A stretch of 64,000 bases of DNA, taken from NCBI RefSeq assembly GCF_020184175.1, contig NC_065531.1, forward strand, positions 40,197,213 through 40,261,212. The letters run 5' to 3'. Position 1 is the first letter of the stretch. Each line of letters begins with the position of its first letter. The position numbers and the translations under genes were made by a program. The notes beneath the pieces were generated by a model. That model searched no databases and was not told the DNA's origin. It was given only the letters and a program-made list of their open reading frames with translations. Source of the DNA: Aphis gossypii (lineage: Eukaryota; Arthropoda; Insecta; Hemiptera; Aphididae). Positions 41,801 through 55,019 of this stretch are shown one piece after another.

Positions 41801-43564
41801 TATAAACAAATTAAATTTGACTTAAATTGAGCTTAAAATTAATGCATATCCAATTTTAGCTTAGAATTCCGTTTCTCCTGATAGTAAAATAATTTGAACT
41901 TTTAAATAATGAATGGTATCAAGATGTTACATAAAGAGTAGGTACAAAAAAGTAACTACTCATGTTTTAATCTACCTAGATGATAAGTAAATAAGAATAA
42001 GAGTAAATAAACACAGAATTAATAAAGATAAAAATATAAAAATAATTTAACAAAACAACTTAATTATATTTTGCATAAAAAAAAACTCCAGTTTCTTAAT
42101 CATTTAACTGTACAACTAAAAATTTCATAATTTTGTTAAGATTAATGGTAGGAACCTATTCAAATATTTTAATTTCTTAAATAAGAAAAGATTAATCCAA
42201 AAACTACATAATGTCACGGTTATTTTATTATAGAACCTGAAAGGAACAATAATTTATGAACTAACTTCAGTATTATAACTTTTTGAACATAATATTCATT
42301 AATAAATAAAAGGTAAATTATTTATAAAATTATTCCAGAAACCTACACACCTACTAAATTACACATATCATTAACAAAAACTAATTGCAATGTAATAGAT
42401 TATTAACAAAACAATATGATAGATAATTAATTTAAATACTACCTATATATATATATATATGAAATATATAGTTTGATTTCATACTAATACCGCTATACTA
42501 TACATTTATTATTGGTAGATTCATTAAATTTAAATTAGTTGAAACCCATTACTTATACGACAAAAGGTTAAATGTGATAAAATAGGTAATACTTAGTTGA
42601 TTTCTACCTAGTAGCTGTAAGATATACAATGAAAATTAAATATATTAGTTTGAAATAATAAAATAAACAGATCATTCAAATAGTTTGGGATTGAAAAATG
42701 ATGTAAGATGTAAGTAATTAAATAGTAAAGAAACCTACTGGATTTGAATTCCAATTTACAAAACAAACAAAAACATATTTTTACCATTAGTGACTATTGA
42801 TAAATATTCAACAAGTTACTATGATATTTTTTAAATTCATTATACTCTGAGCATTTTTTAAAATTTAGAAGCCTATTAATTGGTTGCCTAACTGACAGGG
42901 CAAGTCAGATAAGAATTATCATTAATGTATAACTGGTACTGCGTAAACTGCCTACTTAATTATTATCACTCGAAATAACTCAAATGTTATCATTATGAAA
43001 ACTATAAAATATTTAAAATCATAATAATATTCATTATGGTAGATATAGGTTGAAGTACAGAATCATTTCATAATAATCAAGGTACCTCTAAATGAACCAA
43101 GTTATATAATAATAAAAAAATACATAGCTATATACCTAGCACGAATGTAATCATAAGGAATTCTTACCGTTCAGACAATGAACCTTACATCCATCCTTCA
43201 ATAATCGCTTGGCCAACACGATCATCGTATCTGATACCGACGAAGTAGTCTTGCGATCGTCCAAACACTCATCGCCGTACAGCACAAACACGCTTTGCTT
43301 GTACGCATTGACAATTTGCTCTCTGAGATCAGTGCACTTGACGGTGGACGCCAAGTCAATCTTACCAGCGGCCAACCGTCTCAGCATAATGGTGGGTATG
43401 CTGAAGTTGACAGCGTCTCGGATATGACACTCTGAGAAGTCCATAGAACTACGGCAGTCCAGTATTAGCAACTGACACTTGTTACTGGACGACAGTTCAG
43501 TGGCCAACCATTCGCAGCCCACGCAGATGTTGGACAACACGGACGAATCGTCTTCAGCAGGCAT
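20474..43564 (-). CDS. Mkp3: Mkp3 / DUSP6-type MAP kinase phosphatase (whole gene)
   Basis: Four coding exons on the minus strand: 43564-43168, 29637-29255, 28253-28118, 20823-20474. All phases agree and the product is 421 residues (fly Mkp3 is about 411). Family members sit in the cytoplasm, bind ERK and remove both phosphates from its activation loop, limiting receptor-tyrosine-kinase signalling. The N-terminal rhodanese-like domain holds the kinase-interaction motif IMLRRLAAGKIDL. The C-terminal dual-specificity phosphatase domain has the general acid Asp288 (PISDH) and the P-loop HCLAGISRS with catalytic Cys319 and Arg325. The C-terminal tail SPDSGIEFDRWTP is shared with fly Mkp3. The start is the first ATG in frame; upstream codons are open but lack ATG. 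Introns 1 and 3 (13.5 and 7.3 kb) carry GC-rich islets that may be further promoters. Confidence 0.9.
20824..28117 (-). other. Mkp3 intron 3
   Basis: 7.3 kb, mostly AT-rich. A GC-rich islet at about 26.1-26.75 kb contains an ORF with a zinc-knuckle-like motif on the minus strand. A Lys/Arg-rich 68-codon ORF at 23229-23435 (plus) has no recognisable family. A T-run lies at about 21379-21395. Confidence 0.5.
26097..26411 (-). pseudogene. ORF with degenerate gag-like zinc knuckle, possible transposon remnant
   Basis: A 104-codon minus-strand ORF in a GC-rich islet of Mkp3 intron 3. It contains PFCENVGHRVRECRSLF, which matches the C-x4-H-x4-C half of a retroelement zinc knuckle (CX2CX4HX4C). The expected first Cys, three residues before the second, is Arg instead. 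Nothing else is recognised. It could equally be chance coding in a CpG-rich promoter-like stretch. Confidence 0.2.
28118..28253 (-). CDS. Mkp3: Mkp3 exon 3: phosphatase domain with the general acid
   Basis: Acceptor TTTTTTTTAG, donor GTGAGT; phase 0 in, phase 1 out, 45 codons. It reads YILNVTSDLPN, then MQIPISDHIGQN with the catalytic Asp, and FFPQAIEFI, all typical of ERK-specific dual-specificity phosphatases. Confidence 0.88.
29255..29637 (-). CDS. Mkp3: Mkp3 exon 2: interdomain linker and start of phosphatase domain
   Basis: Acceptor TTTTTTTCAG, donor GTAATT; it starts with two bases of a split Glu codon and ends in phase 0. FDAFQQSYPEWCE closes the rhodanese domain. LMGLRSLHI and a Ser/Asp-rich linker follow, then FPVEILPDLFLGNATNSEDL opens the catalytic domain. 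Phospho-regulatory linkers of this kind are usual in the DUSP6 group. Confidence 0.88.
38358..38546 (-). other. Short unidentified ORF, possibly a transposase or gene remnant
   Basis: 62 codons with relatively protein-like content, including KIFSDAGLDFFDEAKSKMS. A possible acceptor AAAATAG lies just before the ATG. A plus-strand ORF (38717-38899) of similar quality lies beside it. No family is recognised. Confidence 0.15.
40045..40221 (+). CDS. Candidate unidentified exon nested in Mkp3 intron 1 (opposite strand)
   Basis: An open stretch of exactly 59 codons, phase 0 to phase 0, lies between a pyrimidine-rich acceptor (TTACTCTCTAG) and a consensus donor GTAAGT. A second acceptor, TTTTTTAG at 40108, would give a shorter 113-nt exon in the same frame. 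The peptide looks protein-like: FKTFVKLVDHKTGDEYHQQ followed by IEQIRKENNFPE. I do not recognise the family. Splicing to TTATTGCAG at 41146 would end the protein one codon later (Lys then TAA). It may be a nested gene, a lineage-specific exon or a transposon piece. Confidence 0.35.
43168..43564 (-). CDS. Mkp3: Mkp3 exon 1: rhodanese-like, ERK-binding domain
   Basis: Begins MPAEDDSS at 43564 and ends at donor GTAAGA (after 43168) in phase 1. It encodes residues 1-132. CQLLILDCRSSMDFSECHI is the rhodanese core, with Asp-Cys-Arg at the inactive active-site loop region, and IMLRRLAAGKIDL is the kinase-interaction motif. CKVHCLN at the end continues into exon 2. Confidence 0.88.
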
Positions 43565-44340
43565 TTCGGAAGCTGCTGGATGCCCGCTGCGATAAAACAC
43601 AATTTCTAGACGCACCACATCGATACACCGCACACGCACGACGCACTCGGCAAATTGTCGAAAATATTTATTGGGTAATATTTTTATTTTTTTTTTTTTA
43701 AATACTATGCCGCATCACCGGGTACTAGACAAAAAAAAAGTGTAGTTTTCGACGACCGCGGTCAACAGTTTTCGTGGATCATCGTTACGGAGAAGCAATA
43801 GTAAAAAATAAATGCACTTTTACGAAATAGACGGGTAGGTACCGCTACAATAAATTAGGAAGACGACGAGCAAAATATTTAAATCGAAAAAACGACACGA
43901 CAATGATAACGACAAAATCTTGAATCACACTGTTCACACTAAAACAACATGTTATGGTAAAATATAACGCTGATAAATTGGCGGCGGAGATGATCACAAG
44001 GAGCGCGGCGGCCGATGCGTTCGCCTTGCGCACACAGTCGTAGTGGAACTGTTGATCGTCGAAATGTAGTGAATGCGTCAATGGGATGACAAAAACATGG
44101 ACACGGTGAGAAACGGAATATGGACGCACGACAAATACCAATTACACTGAACCCGCAGCGCCCCACGACAACAACACCGACGCCGCCGTCGCCACCTGTC
44201 GGGCAAATTGTACGCAACCGGTGCGCACGTTAACGCTATCTGGCGGTCTAGCAGCACGACGATCGTCCGCCGAGAGATAGCGCCGTCGTGTCCGAATTCA
44301 AACACAACTGTCATTGTCAGTACCGTGGGCCGTCTATTTT
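43565..44340 (-). promoter_or_regulatory. Mkp3 upstream promoter region
   Basis: The sequence upstream of the first coding exon is CpG- and GC-rich compared with its surroundings, especially 43980-44300. It most likely holds the 5' UTR and main promoter. Overlapping minus-strand ORFs here (78-98 codons) have no recognisable features and probably reflect composition. Confidence 0.4.
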
Positions 44341-46849
44341 TATTTACGCGTACAGATCAGCAATATTAATAATTGTGTTGTGTCGTTTATAATAATAACA
44401 AATCTACTCGTTCCTTATGCAGTTCTTTAATTCAACCGTATGACGAACTAGTCGAATAATCTAATATATCGAATATCCTAGCTATAGTTATTATATAATG
44501 TGGTAAATAGACGCAAAGTTCGATTTTCTTAAGAACCTAAATTGGATAGGTATCAAAATTTGTTGGTAAAAAATTGTACGGTTCCAATGTTATTTATGTG
44601 ATTTAGGAAATTAAAAAATAATAATTGGTATTGGCTTATTGAAATTGGCTTTATGTATACTTGGTTATAAAATTTTCCGTTCTTATAATCTATACAGTTA
44701 TAGTTATTGTTATAGTTATCTATCTTAGTTATTCATAATCAGATAAAATATGATCAGTTGACAATTATTAAAACAAAATTGTAATGTTTAAATTATTATT
44801 CACTCCTCCATTAGTCATTGATCCATTGTCACGATAATTTCCTTATAATTTATTCATGGGTTTGGACGATGACATTTAATGGTGTTGATGACTAATACAA
44901 TTATTACCTACCTAAATTTATACAATGCAAGACCATAAACTTTTACACTACTGACCACTGACCAGTGATGTCACTCTGTTTGACTCATTTTTAATCAATT
45001 TTTAAAAAGGATGAAATAATTGAAAATTTCTTTTAATCGAAGATTTTTATCAAAAAAGACTTTAGTAGGTACTCGATTGCTTAAATAGTTGAATACAACT
45101 AATTGATTATAAACAATTTAACATTCAACAAAACTAGAAAACTTATTTTAATAAAAAATGACTTAATGTTAAGAAATAAGAACTAAAATCAAATTTGATT
45201 ATCAATGGAGAAAACTTTCAAAAAAAAAATCGTTATAACAACTAAACAAAACAATCGAATGCCCTACTCCCGTGATGTCCCTGAAAATCCGTTACAAATA
45301 CCTAACCTATAACGGTTATAGTATAACCTTATAACGGAATGGACATAATATCACATATTATGTTATATAAAATTAAAAATTTGATAATTTTTTTATTTAG
45401 TTTATACATCATAAGTCTTAAATATTGAAACATCACAATGCCTGCAAGAACCTATATTACCTAAGTAAAAACTGTCAACAACGGAAAAACTTAAAACTAA
45501 GGAAAAAATGAGTAATATAATATAATAGGAATGAGCCAAGAGTATTAGAATATAATTGTTAAAATTTCAGAACCAATTAAACCTTTTAAGTTGAAATAAT
45601 TAAATATTTCATAATATATGTAGGTAATTATTTAAAATCAAGTATAAAACTATAAAAAATTATGTCACACAGAGAATTAACTTTTTTTACATGATTATTT
45701 GTAAAAAAGTATTTTAATTGAAAATATCTTTTTAGTATTTTTAAAACAATATTCGTTGTTATATTTGTTACACAATTTTACAATAAGTAATAATTGTAAC
45801 TTTAAATTAAATATTCTTTAATAAATTTGGTGATTCTTTAAACAGGTAATACTCATTATATTAAACAATTTAAAGTAACGTCTTTAAAAACTTTGAATTT
45901 ATTGCAAAATAATTTTTTCTGTTTTAAATTTTGATTTTTTGAATGATAACATACATATTTAATTTTATATTCTGATGTATATTTTTTAATAAATTTCAAT
46001 ATGTAGCAATTACATTTCAAACGTTTAATATATTTGTTCATTGTTGTAAATACTTAAGGTTTATATCACGATTATCTACTATAAATAATCGCAATTTAGA
46101 AATAAGAAAGCTTGTAAAGTTTTAATACTATTCAAGATATGAGTGTTCACTGTTATAAGAATTACCTTTTATGTATATATATATATTATTTTGTAGTGAG
46201 CAATTTTAAATATTATACGTATACAAATAAATAACATTAACATGAACCAATAAATATATAGTTATATAGTATTTACCTTATCTATTAAATTATTCTAATT
46301 AATATACTAACAAATAGTAGGTAGTTAATACAAAAATACAATATATTATTTATACAAAAATATTTAAAATTACATAGATTTACTAATAGTTTAAGTTGAT
46401 TTTATTTATAAAATCAAAAAAAATTGAGCGATTTAAACGAAAGAAATTATTGTCAATCATTTTAATTCTAGTTTGTAGGATTTATTTACCTAATTTACAG
46501 ATATATAATATATTATACACATGATACATACAATATTACTGTATAATTAATATAACTATTCGTTGTACATTTTAATTTGATCTAGCACTTGACTTGACAC
46601 AATAATATAAATATATAACATAAAAATGACGAATTATCTGTCATAACATTTATATCACGTATATTTACGAATTTGATAAAATATTTAATTATTTATAGTA
46701 GCTCTAACAATATATATATATATAATATATATATTATAAATAAAATTATATAGAAAATACCTCGTACTTTCACACAAAATTTGTTTTCGGTAAATATATA
46801 ATTTTTTGTAAATAAACTTAAAAGTTAACATTTTAATAATAATCTTCAG
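44341..46849. other. AT-rich intergenic region between Mkp3 and the ABCG gene
   Basis: About 2.5 kb of AT-rich sequence between two same-strand genes. A TA-rich run lies at about 46709-46739. Downstream sequence of the ABCG gene on the minus strand includes ATTAAA at about 46831-46836, a possible poly(A) signal. I see no gene. Confidence 0.45.
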
Positions 46850-49800
46850 TTATCTTTGTGGGCGAGAAACTTTGTGAAACCTGTTACAAAATTTACTTAT
46901 ACTTATGAAGAAAATTATAACTATTAAAGCGAAAAATCCCCATAAATAGAGGCCGACTGATAATGAATCCTTGTTGGGGAATATAGCATAAGGTTCCACC
47001 GCCGGTGACAGTAAACCATGGTGAATTAAGGCTGCAGTACCATTCGGGATTGGGCATGGTAATTGTACAATTATGTCTTGATGTTGGATCTAAACAATAT
47101 AATATATAAAAATTATAGAAACGATGATAAGTTATTAAATTAAATTTAACTCGTTATTTATTTACCTGTTTGTTGCGACACACCAGGGTCGAAGCGAGTG
47201 AAGAGAGAGTGTCGATACTGTGATCTTTTTTTAATAATGGCAACATAAAATACCTAGTCGGTGATAAAGTCGAAAAAAATCGTGCACCAGGTATTTTTTT
47301 AAGATCGGAAAAATTGAGCTGTATACCACTTACAACGCCGGATACAAGAACAGTAATGGTTGTTAATACAGATGAACTGAGACGGTCAGGCATCAGATAT
47401 CCTATCGCTGTTGCCATTAACTGCAGTGAACTCATATGAATTGCAACGTTCACTTTAAAATATAAATAATATAACATTTAGTAAATAAAATATTTTTAAA
47501 TTACATAATATAAATGTAATTAGTTATTTACTAACAGTTAACTACAATAAAATATAAGTAGAAATGTTTTATGGTACTGTCTGTAGGTATACCTACCTAC
47601 TTGTAAAACATTTATAATATATTTTCTACATACTGTACAGTGTACTCATATTTATATTTTATATATACTCACATAAGTATGTAAAAAACGGTTCCGTGTT
47701 GTATACATCATTATCATGGTAGAGAGCAGACATAGCATATGCCGGCACAGAATATACTATCCAAATTAAAGCAGAGGGAAGGATACTGCAGAAAATCTAA
47801 AGAAAAAAAGGAATTAATTAAAATAATTACATTTGTGTTTTTATACATACTACTATTTAATTTTACTCACAGATGTTACGATGTATACAAATCGACTGTA
47901 TAAATTATCAGCAATATCACTTTCTATAGAATCACGATCATTTCCATGAGTATCATACAATGCAATTTGTAAAATGAGTGGTAGTGCTCCTACTATCATA
48001 ATACTGTAATAGAATCCCATTCTGAAAAAAAAAAAATTAAATATCATCTGATACGACTATAAACATTAAAGGTATTTTATACCTATCACCAAATGAAAGT
48101 TGAGGATCCGTAGCTGGAATATCCGAAAATATTGTGCCAAAAATTATAGACATTATACCTGCAATGAAAAACCTAGAAACCCATCGTAAACTACTCCTGG
48201 GCTGTGAATACGCCATGTGACGTCTAAATAAATAAAAAAACATAATACGATATTAGTTATTTATAAACCTAATTAATGACAGTTATATTATGTATATCCT
48301 ACAATATTATGGCAACGATTTGTATTGGCACAATTGCAGTTCGTGGTTTGCCTGGCAAAGGTTTTGGTGGTCCAGGGTCTGGTAAAGGTTCGACTCTTCT
48401 TCTAAATAAATCCGCAAGCTGTTCTACTCGTTGACTTGACTCTAACATGGCCTCTGCTGATAAATCATCTAGCGTGACTAAGTCAACTAAAAATATATTT
48501 GTATATACATTTTATATTAATACTTCATCAGAAAATTGTATTGACTGTTTAATGTATAAATTATATTATAATTTGATATTGATTTATGACTTACGATAAT
48601 AATCAGAAGGATTTTTGAATGCTGGACACGGATAATCAGCCGATGAAAAATATGGCAACATATTTCTACGTCGACCAGAATACATTAAGTGGCCGACTGA
48701 TATTAATGCAACTCTTGAAACCATAGTAAATATTTCATAAGTAGGTGGCTGCAGTGTCACCATTACGATACGTGGATTTACACCAGCTACAATAGTTCAA
48801 CATTTTATTGGTTTACCTATTATAATTTATGTATAGTTTATAATCACTTACTTGGTGCACCAGCCGCCCATTGTCTAAGAAACTCGACTAGAAAGAACGT
48901 GTCGAATATATCCATTGTTACTGTTGGCCTGTCAAGCATTATAATTTCTGCGTCAGACATTAAATGGCATGCTACACTTAATCTTTGAGCTTCAGAGGCA
49001 GTTAGTTCAGAAACATTGGTATTTAAAACTTGTCCTAGACCCAATTCTTCAATAAGTACTCCCATCTAAAGTAGAAATTTGAATATAATTATACACAATG
49101 TATTATGTATAAAATGTTTATTAATATAAATATAATATGATAATATTTACGAACTTGGTCGGTTTGAGATACTTTTGGTATGGCACGAACAGGAGCTTTA
49201 CGTAAATGAGAATAAAACGCTAAAGTTTGTGCTACACTTAAATTAGGAGCTAATTTAGCTTCAGCAGGTATATAAGCAATATGTTTAGAAAATGAAGAAA
49301 TAGAAATATTTTGGCCATTAAGCAATATATGCTGTACATGACATGGGTGGCGGTTTGCAAGGCTACTTAAAAGAGCTTCTCCTTCTCGTTCTAGAAAAAA
49401 AATACAAAACTAGATAATGTAAAATATATTATAAATTAGTTTAAATAAATAAAAAATGTGTAAATTGTTAAAATAAATCAATAAAAATATAAGTGAAATA
49501 AATTTTATGTACCAGACGTCATCATAAAAGCCATTACTTCACCAGCTTGAACTTCAAACGAAATCCCTTGGATTTTTGGCCTTTTTCCATCTGAACTTCC
49601 AGGTACTTCTAGTCCCCTTACCTAAAATGTTAATTACACATTAGTTATTCTTATTACTTGTTATAAAATTTATCTATTGAACTTAAATGAACATATTCAA
49701 TTTATTTCAGAATATTTTATGTGAAATAATATTTTTGTATCATCAAATAGGTATATAAGCAATATGTATATATTTAAAAATTATACACATAAGTAATAAT

Positions 49801-51265
49801 ACTAATAACACGTAACAATTCACCAGAGTGTATAATATGAAAGTGAAATATCATTCAAAATAATTGCTTTATTAAACCACTAGGCGTGTAAAAACAGTTA
49901 CACTGCATTTAAAATAACAGTACGCTATTTGCTCTATGGTTTCAAAATTAATAAATATTACTTTAAAATCAATTATATATCATATGTCATTTATTGATTA
50001 TTAAGTAAGCATATAATGAATTCATTAGTAACATTGATCATACTTAACCATACATTTTTGCTTGTAAGGGTAATGTAAATTAAATTTTAAATAAGCGTGT
50101 AAAATAAACGTAAGTCATACCTACGAAAAATATGATTTGTAAATCATTTTTAGTATCTCTAGAATCTAGATAATATTATTTTACCTGAAGATATGGATAA
50201 ACAATTGCAGGTTGTCCGTAAATGTCTGACCGATTTGGACTTAAATTGCTCATCATACTAATACTTCTATCTCTAGGTGTAGTAGCTGTTGTACCGACAA
50301 CCGCTATGGAAGCTGGCCGACCACTAGTTAAATGATGAGAACTGTAGTAGAAACAAATCTAAGTTACTTGATGTAAATTAGTTAAAGACAGATTATTGAA
50401 GTATAAGTACCTATAATGATGTGCTGGATTAGTGTAATGATGATGATGATGATGATGATTCATTTCAGATAATGCTCGCAAGTCATGTACGCTTCTCCGC
50501 ATTGTTGGCATTTCTTGTCGAATAGGATATCCATGAGGTGCAAGTAAATTAGCTTCACTTATACTTTTCCCTCGACGACCTGGATGATTTCTTTGTAAAG
50601 TAGGCTAAAATAATAGATGTGCATAAACAATAATTAATAATCGTTTTGTTATATGAAAAATAAACTATGCCTACCCCGCCGTGATAAAGTGCGTGATTGC
50701 AAAAGTCCGGATCACTTCTGGTTCTCGTATAAGGTCTTTGGCTGCGTATAGCTGCTCCATCCTCGCTTGAGTCATAACCACTGGATCCATCCCTGCGACT
50801 ATTGGGTGGAAATACTCTAGGTAAGCCAAATTTGAGGTATGTGTACATATTCGAACTCAGAGGCGATTTGTGTACATCATATTTTGGACCATATCGTGGA
50901 TGGCTGAGTATGGACTGCACAGTAGATTCGCGTAACTGAAAGTTACCATATGGAAGGGGGGATTTCTCACTCGACCCGAGAGCAGAGTCCGTGAAATCAG
51001 AATTTAAATTTTGCCTAAAAAAATAAGTATATATATGTATAATATATATACATAAAGTATAATGAATAAAATGTATTTAAAGAGACATTTACCTGTAAAT
51101 ACTCCAAGCGTGAAGATCTTCAGATGCTGGTGGTCCCATTGACGTGACCGCATGGTGGCTTAAATGAGGATCTATACCGGCTACAGAATATCGTCGTTCA
51201 CCCATTTCCCACGCTTGGCTTCCTCCGCCTACTCCTCCACTACTAAACCTTCTCGGGCCCGGCAT
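46850..51265 (-). CDS. ABCG half-transporter with degenerate nucleotide-binding domain (CG31121/ABCG8-like)
   Basis: Fourteen coding exons, minus strand: 51265-51093, 51014-50675, 50604-50411, 50341-50185, 49621-49513, 49390-49155, 49065-48852, 48786-48595, 48486-48303, 48223-48083, 48021-47871, 47796-47673, 47452-47166, 47089-46850. Phases agree and the total is 913 residues. A long N-terminal region (about 288 residues) includes DLHAWSIYR, QNLNSDFTDSALGSSEKSP and a His run, features I associate with insect CG31121 orthologues. The ATP-binding domain (about 289-600) is followed by YPCPAFKNPSDYY, typical of ABCG linkers, and a membrane domain from about 635 to the end whose last helix is GLYLWGFFALIVIIFF. 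In other ABCG proteins this architecture forms a dimeric membrane exporter. Walker A, Q-loop, signature, Walker B and H-loop residues are all replaced (see findings). The acceptor TTTCCCAG just before the ATG points to an upstream noncoding exon. Confidence 0.85.
50442..50459. repeat. (ATG/CAT)n repeat encoding a His run
   Basis: Six consecutive CAT codons on the minus strand inside exon 3 of the ABCG gene give HHHHHH in the disordered N-terminal region. Confidence 0.8.
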
Positions 51266-54200
51266 GTTGGTTCTGGGAAATTAAAACCATTTATGAGAAC
51301 AAAATAAAAACAGTGGTCATCCGCTCAAGCGACAACTATACATTATGATACTAAAATAATAAAATGCAATAATAATATTAATTGACCAATGTAAACACAT
51401 CGCGCCCTTGACCATTTTACATGAAACAATTTCCATTCGATAGCGTATTAATTAGACGTATACTTGACACAAATGATTAAAGACCGATTCGAACTGCACC
51501 GGATATAGTGATTGCTAATCATTTGTTATCATCAACGATAACGAAGGAAAAAATATTGTAATCGAGATTGCATAAAAATTCTAATGTTTCGTAAGCAAAA
51601 TTACGATTAATTCGCTATTATATTTGTTGGGTCATGATCAACTTTCTATCATTTAAACCACGTATTGCTCGGTGGCACATAAAATGACCAGATGACGGTA
51701 GTCGCTGCGGTTTCATATATAGGTATAAAAATATTCGACACGAAGTCAAGTCACCTAACCCCCTAACTCGGCCTTTTTTAAATCGAAATGTAATCCTATC
51801 ACGGATTATTAAATTTTAATCTTAAGACGTTGTGGGTATATACAATACGCATTGCTATCTAAAACCCATTAGGCAACAGACGTATTCTTACAACAATATA
51901 GCTAGCGGTGGACAATGACTCCGGTAGATTATATATTGTATTGGTGTGCAGTACACGTGTATTATATATTTCAAACGAAGCACCCACGCAAGCTAGCTTT
52001 AATAAAAGATTCGGCCGTCGAACTCGAAAATTACGTCTGGATCATTATCTATACACAACCCGACCCGCGGCTTCGCGATATATATACCGCGAGAGTAAAT
52101 TACAAAATATAGCTGGAGCTAGCCAGCTAGGTACAACAATTTTCTAATTTCAGTACACGTGATGCTGTCAAACGACAGCTGCTATACAGCCGACGGGAGA
52201 AGAACAGGCGGCCGGCAACAGGAAATCGTATAATAAACATCGTGCGTAATACGCGCGCGGAATCTCGTACGCCGCGAGGAAAGTAGTCGATCTCTCATGC
52301 CGCCGCTCGTCTGTCCCAGTTAAAATTATTATTATATTATACATAGATGGATGGACGGAAAATGCCGTCGACGGCAATGATGACGATGACGGTAATGATA
52401 ATAATGCGAGCAAAATAACTGGTCGCGCGGTCGGCACGCGCGACATCCGATCTACAACAGTCCTACTAGCCTAGAACCGGCGTAAAAACGATCGAAACCC
52501 GTTTGGAAACGATTATATACCTATATACTAGCCGTATAATAATATGTATTTTATACAAAAGGTTATATATGTACTACCGTTGCGTACGATACACACTATA
52601 TAGTACTATACGTGATACGTCGATGCAATTATTAATTTGTTTTTTTTTTTTATGTTCCCCTCTCCCGGGTTGTGTATATAGTGTGTACACGAACAATTTA
52701 ACATCGTTCATTAACACAATAACGACGACGACAACCGATATCTGACAGCCGTGATGATGAACTATATACACTCGAGGACCGTGACGGGACCTATAGACCA
52801 CCTGGCAATAATGTATATTATGTTAAAATAATAACAACAACAATAATATGTTTTGCAGTCATGGTATACGGCCACTGTCGTACATAAACGTAACGACGGG
52901 CGAGTAATACAGAACTTTATTTCCGATCTCGGTGGGATGACGGTGGCCGAGTACACACGCATCCGAATGGAACGTGGCATAGTATAGTCATGTATATAGG
53001 CAAATATAGGTAATAGGTATATAATATTATATAGTTACGGTGTGTGTGGTCCATAACCGCTTACTGAAATATTCTACAATAGATTCGTGCACGTTCAAAA
53101 TTTGTTGAAAAAATTGCTTTATGCCAGATCATCACGCGTACAATGGCTTCTCGTACATAATAATATATACAAAATACATCCTCTTAAACTTTTGCATACC
53201 TACACACTTCTTTCTGATCATTTTACTCACGTACAAACACTATCGAACAAAACAATGAATAATAATAACGACAATTGAAACATTAGACGTCACCAATAAC
53301 AATTTAATTCCAGTGTGATATCAATATACTTGTATAAAATATTTGTATAATACTTCTTTCTTTATAACAAAAATGGTCTACTGTAAACAAAAATCAATTA
53401 ATTTTTGACGAACCGCAAAAATGGATTTTACAATATTAGTATCTAACCTTTATGGCTTTACATATAAATGACACGGAATACTGATTGTGAATACTAAAAA
53501 ATAGCTGTTGTTAAAAAGTTTCTAACCGTCGAAGAAACCTATTAAAATCTAAGATTCATAAGTAAAAGTTCTACACTTAACATACATTTAACAGATTTTT
53601 GTTTCTTTGAAGTTCATTGACCAAACATTCATGAATGTCTTCTTTAAAGAATGTACTTGAACTCAAAGCATGTATGCCATCAATCGGTTAATCGTCCATT
53701 AACCACACAAACCGGTCTTGCTAGTGGTATTATAATTTATCAATATAATACTCTGTTTATCCAAAAAAAAAAAATTCCGACATTATAATATATTCAACTG
53801 ATCAACTGATAGAAAATTATTTTTGTTTATTTTTTTGTATAATGGCTTTCTCTTAAGCTTCAAGCTTGGACGAGTGTCAGATTACCATAAATCCTATTGC
53901 TAAAATACACTATAATATGTTTCCCCAAGTTATACTTAGGTACAACCGATTGTTGTTTTGAAAGCGATAAATGTTATCTTTCTGCTTAGTTAGGTTTTGT
54001 TATAGTTTATTATATTTTACATGATTCTATTGTTCATTACTATAACATCGTGATGTCATAATTCACGTTTTTTTCTAAATTATATTGTAAGTACAAACGA
54101 AAGTATTAAACAGCGCAATTGAAGTTTTTCTATCATTCTTACATATCTAGAAGTTACTTAATCAAAAACTATTTGATTACATTTTTACATAATGTTATGT

Positions 54201-55019
54201 ATTATAAGTTTTCTTATAATTATGTATCTACACATTATTTAGTGTGTTAAATTTTATGGTAGCAATCACTAGATTGTATACTAGTACTAGGTATACAATA
54301 ATACTTAAAACTGGAAACAGAATAAGATTTTTTTCAGAATAATTCAGAATATCTTTATTAAATTTTCAAACTTCAGTGGATACAATTATAAAATGTTTAA
54401 CATGTATGGTCTACTCAATTTACTAAGCTATAGCATATTTCAAATCAGCTACATATATAGACTAGTTTGATTGTTTTCTATTATTTGTAAAATAATTGTA
54501 ATTGAATATCGTAGATTAAAAGTCATCAATGAAAAAGTGGAAGAAAGAAGCAGATAAGAGTAATTTCTTTGTATAACTTATTAATCTTCTAAATGCATTA
54601 TTTATACATACCAAACCAGCTAGATATCCATAACCTATATTACTTTTTCTCTTTTACAATATTAATATTTTTAAACCTAATTTCTCCACAACAATTTTAC
54701 TTTTTAATAATTAAAAATTAAAATTAAAGTAACTTGATCTGATAACATTCTTTTTTGGATATTAGTTCAAACGACAGCTGTACGCCCAAACAATAAAAGA
54801 ATAATTTTAGGACTCTACAACATAATAAATCATATATATTCATATAAATTGTTAACTTTATACAACTAAAGTAATTATATCAACCTACCGTAATATTAAA
54901 AATAAAATATGTTACTTTAATAGCTATATTAAAAAACTCATCATGCAGGTATAATAGTAATATAGGCTGACACTTCGACAGACTTTTTAACTTAGAATTG
55001 TTTTTTATATACAATGATG

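Larger units (their letters stand above)
29638..43167 (-). other. Mkp3 intron 1
   Basis: 13.5 kb. Mostly AT-rich, with GC/CpG-rich islets at about 32.2-33.5 kb, 37.4-37.8 kb and 40.2-40.9 kb. An exon-like plus-strand segment lies at 40045-40221. TA-repeat runs occur near 30714-30732 and 42449-42462. No other conserved exon was recognised. Confidence 0.5.

Noticed and set aside
43845..44314. Overlapping minus-strand ORFs upstream of Mkp3
   Set aside because: Three frames are open at once, which indicates GC-rich promoter composition rather than coding.
52168..52446. 92-codon minus-strand ORF beginning with a signal-peptide-like hydrophobic stretch
   Set aside because: The remainder has no recognisable features and the region looks like a GC-rich promoter; kept only as a note in the ABCG intron entry.
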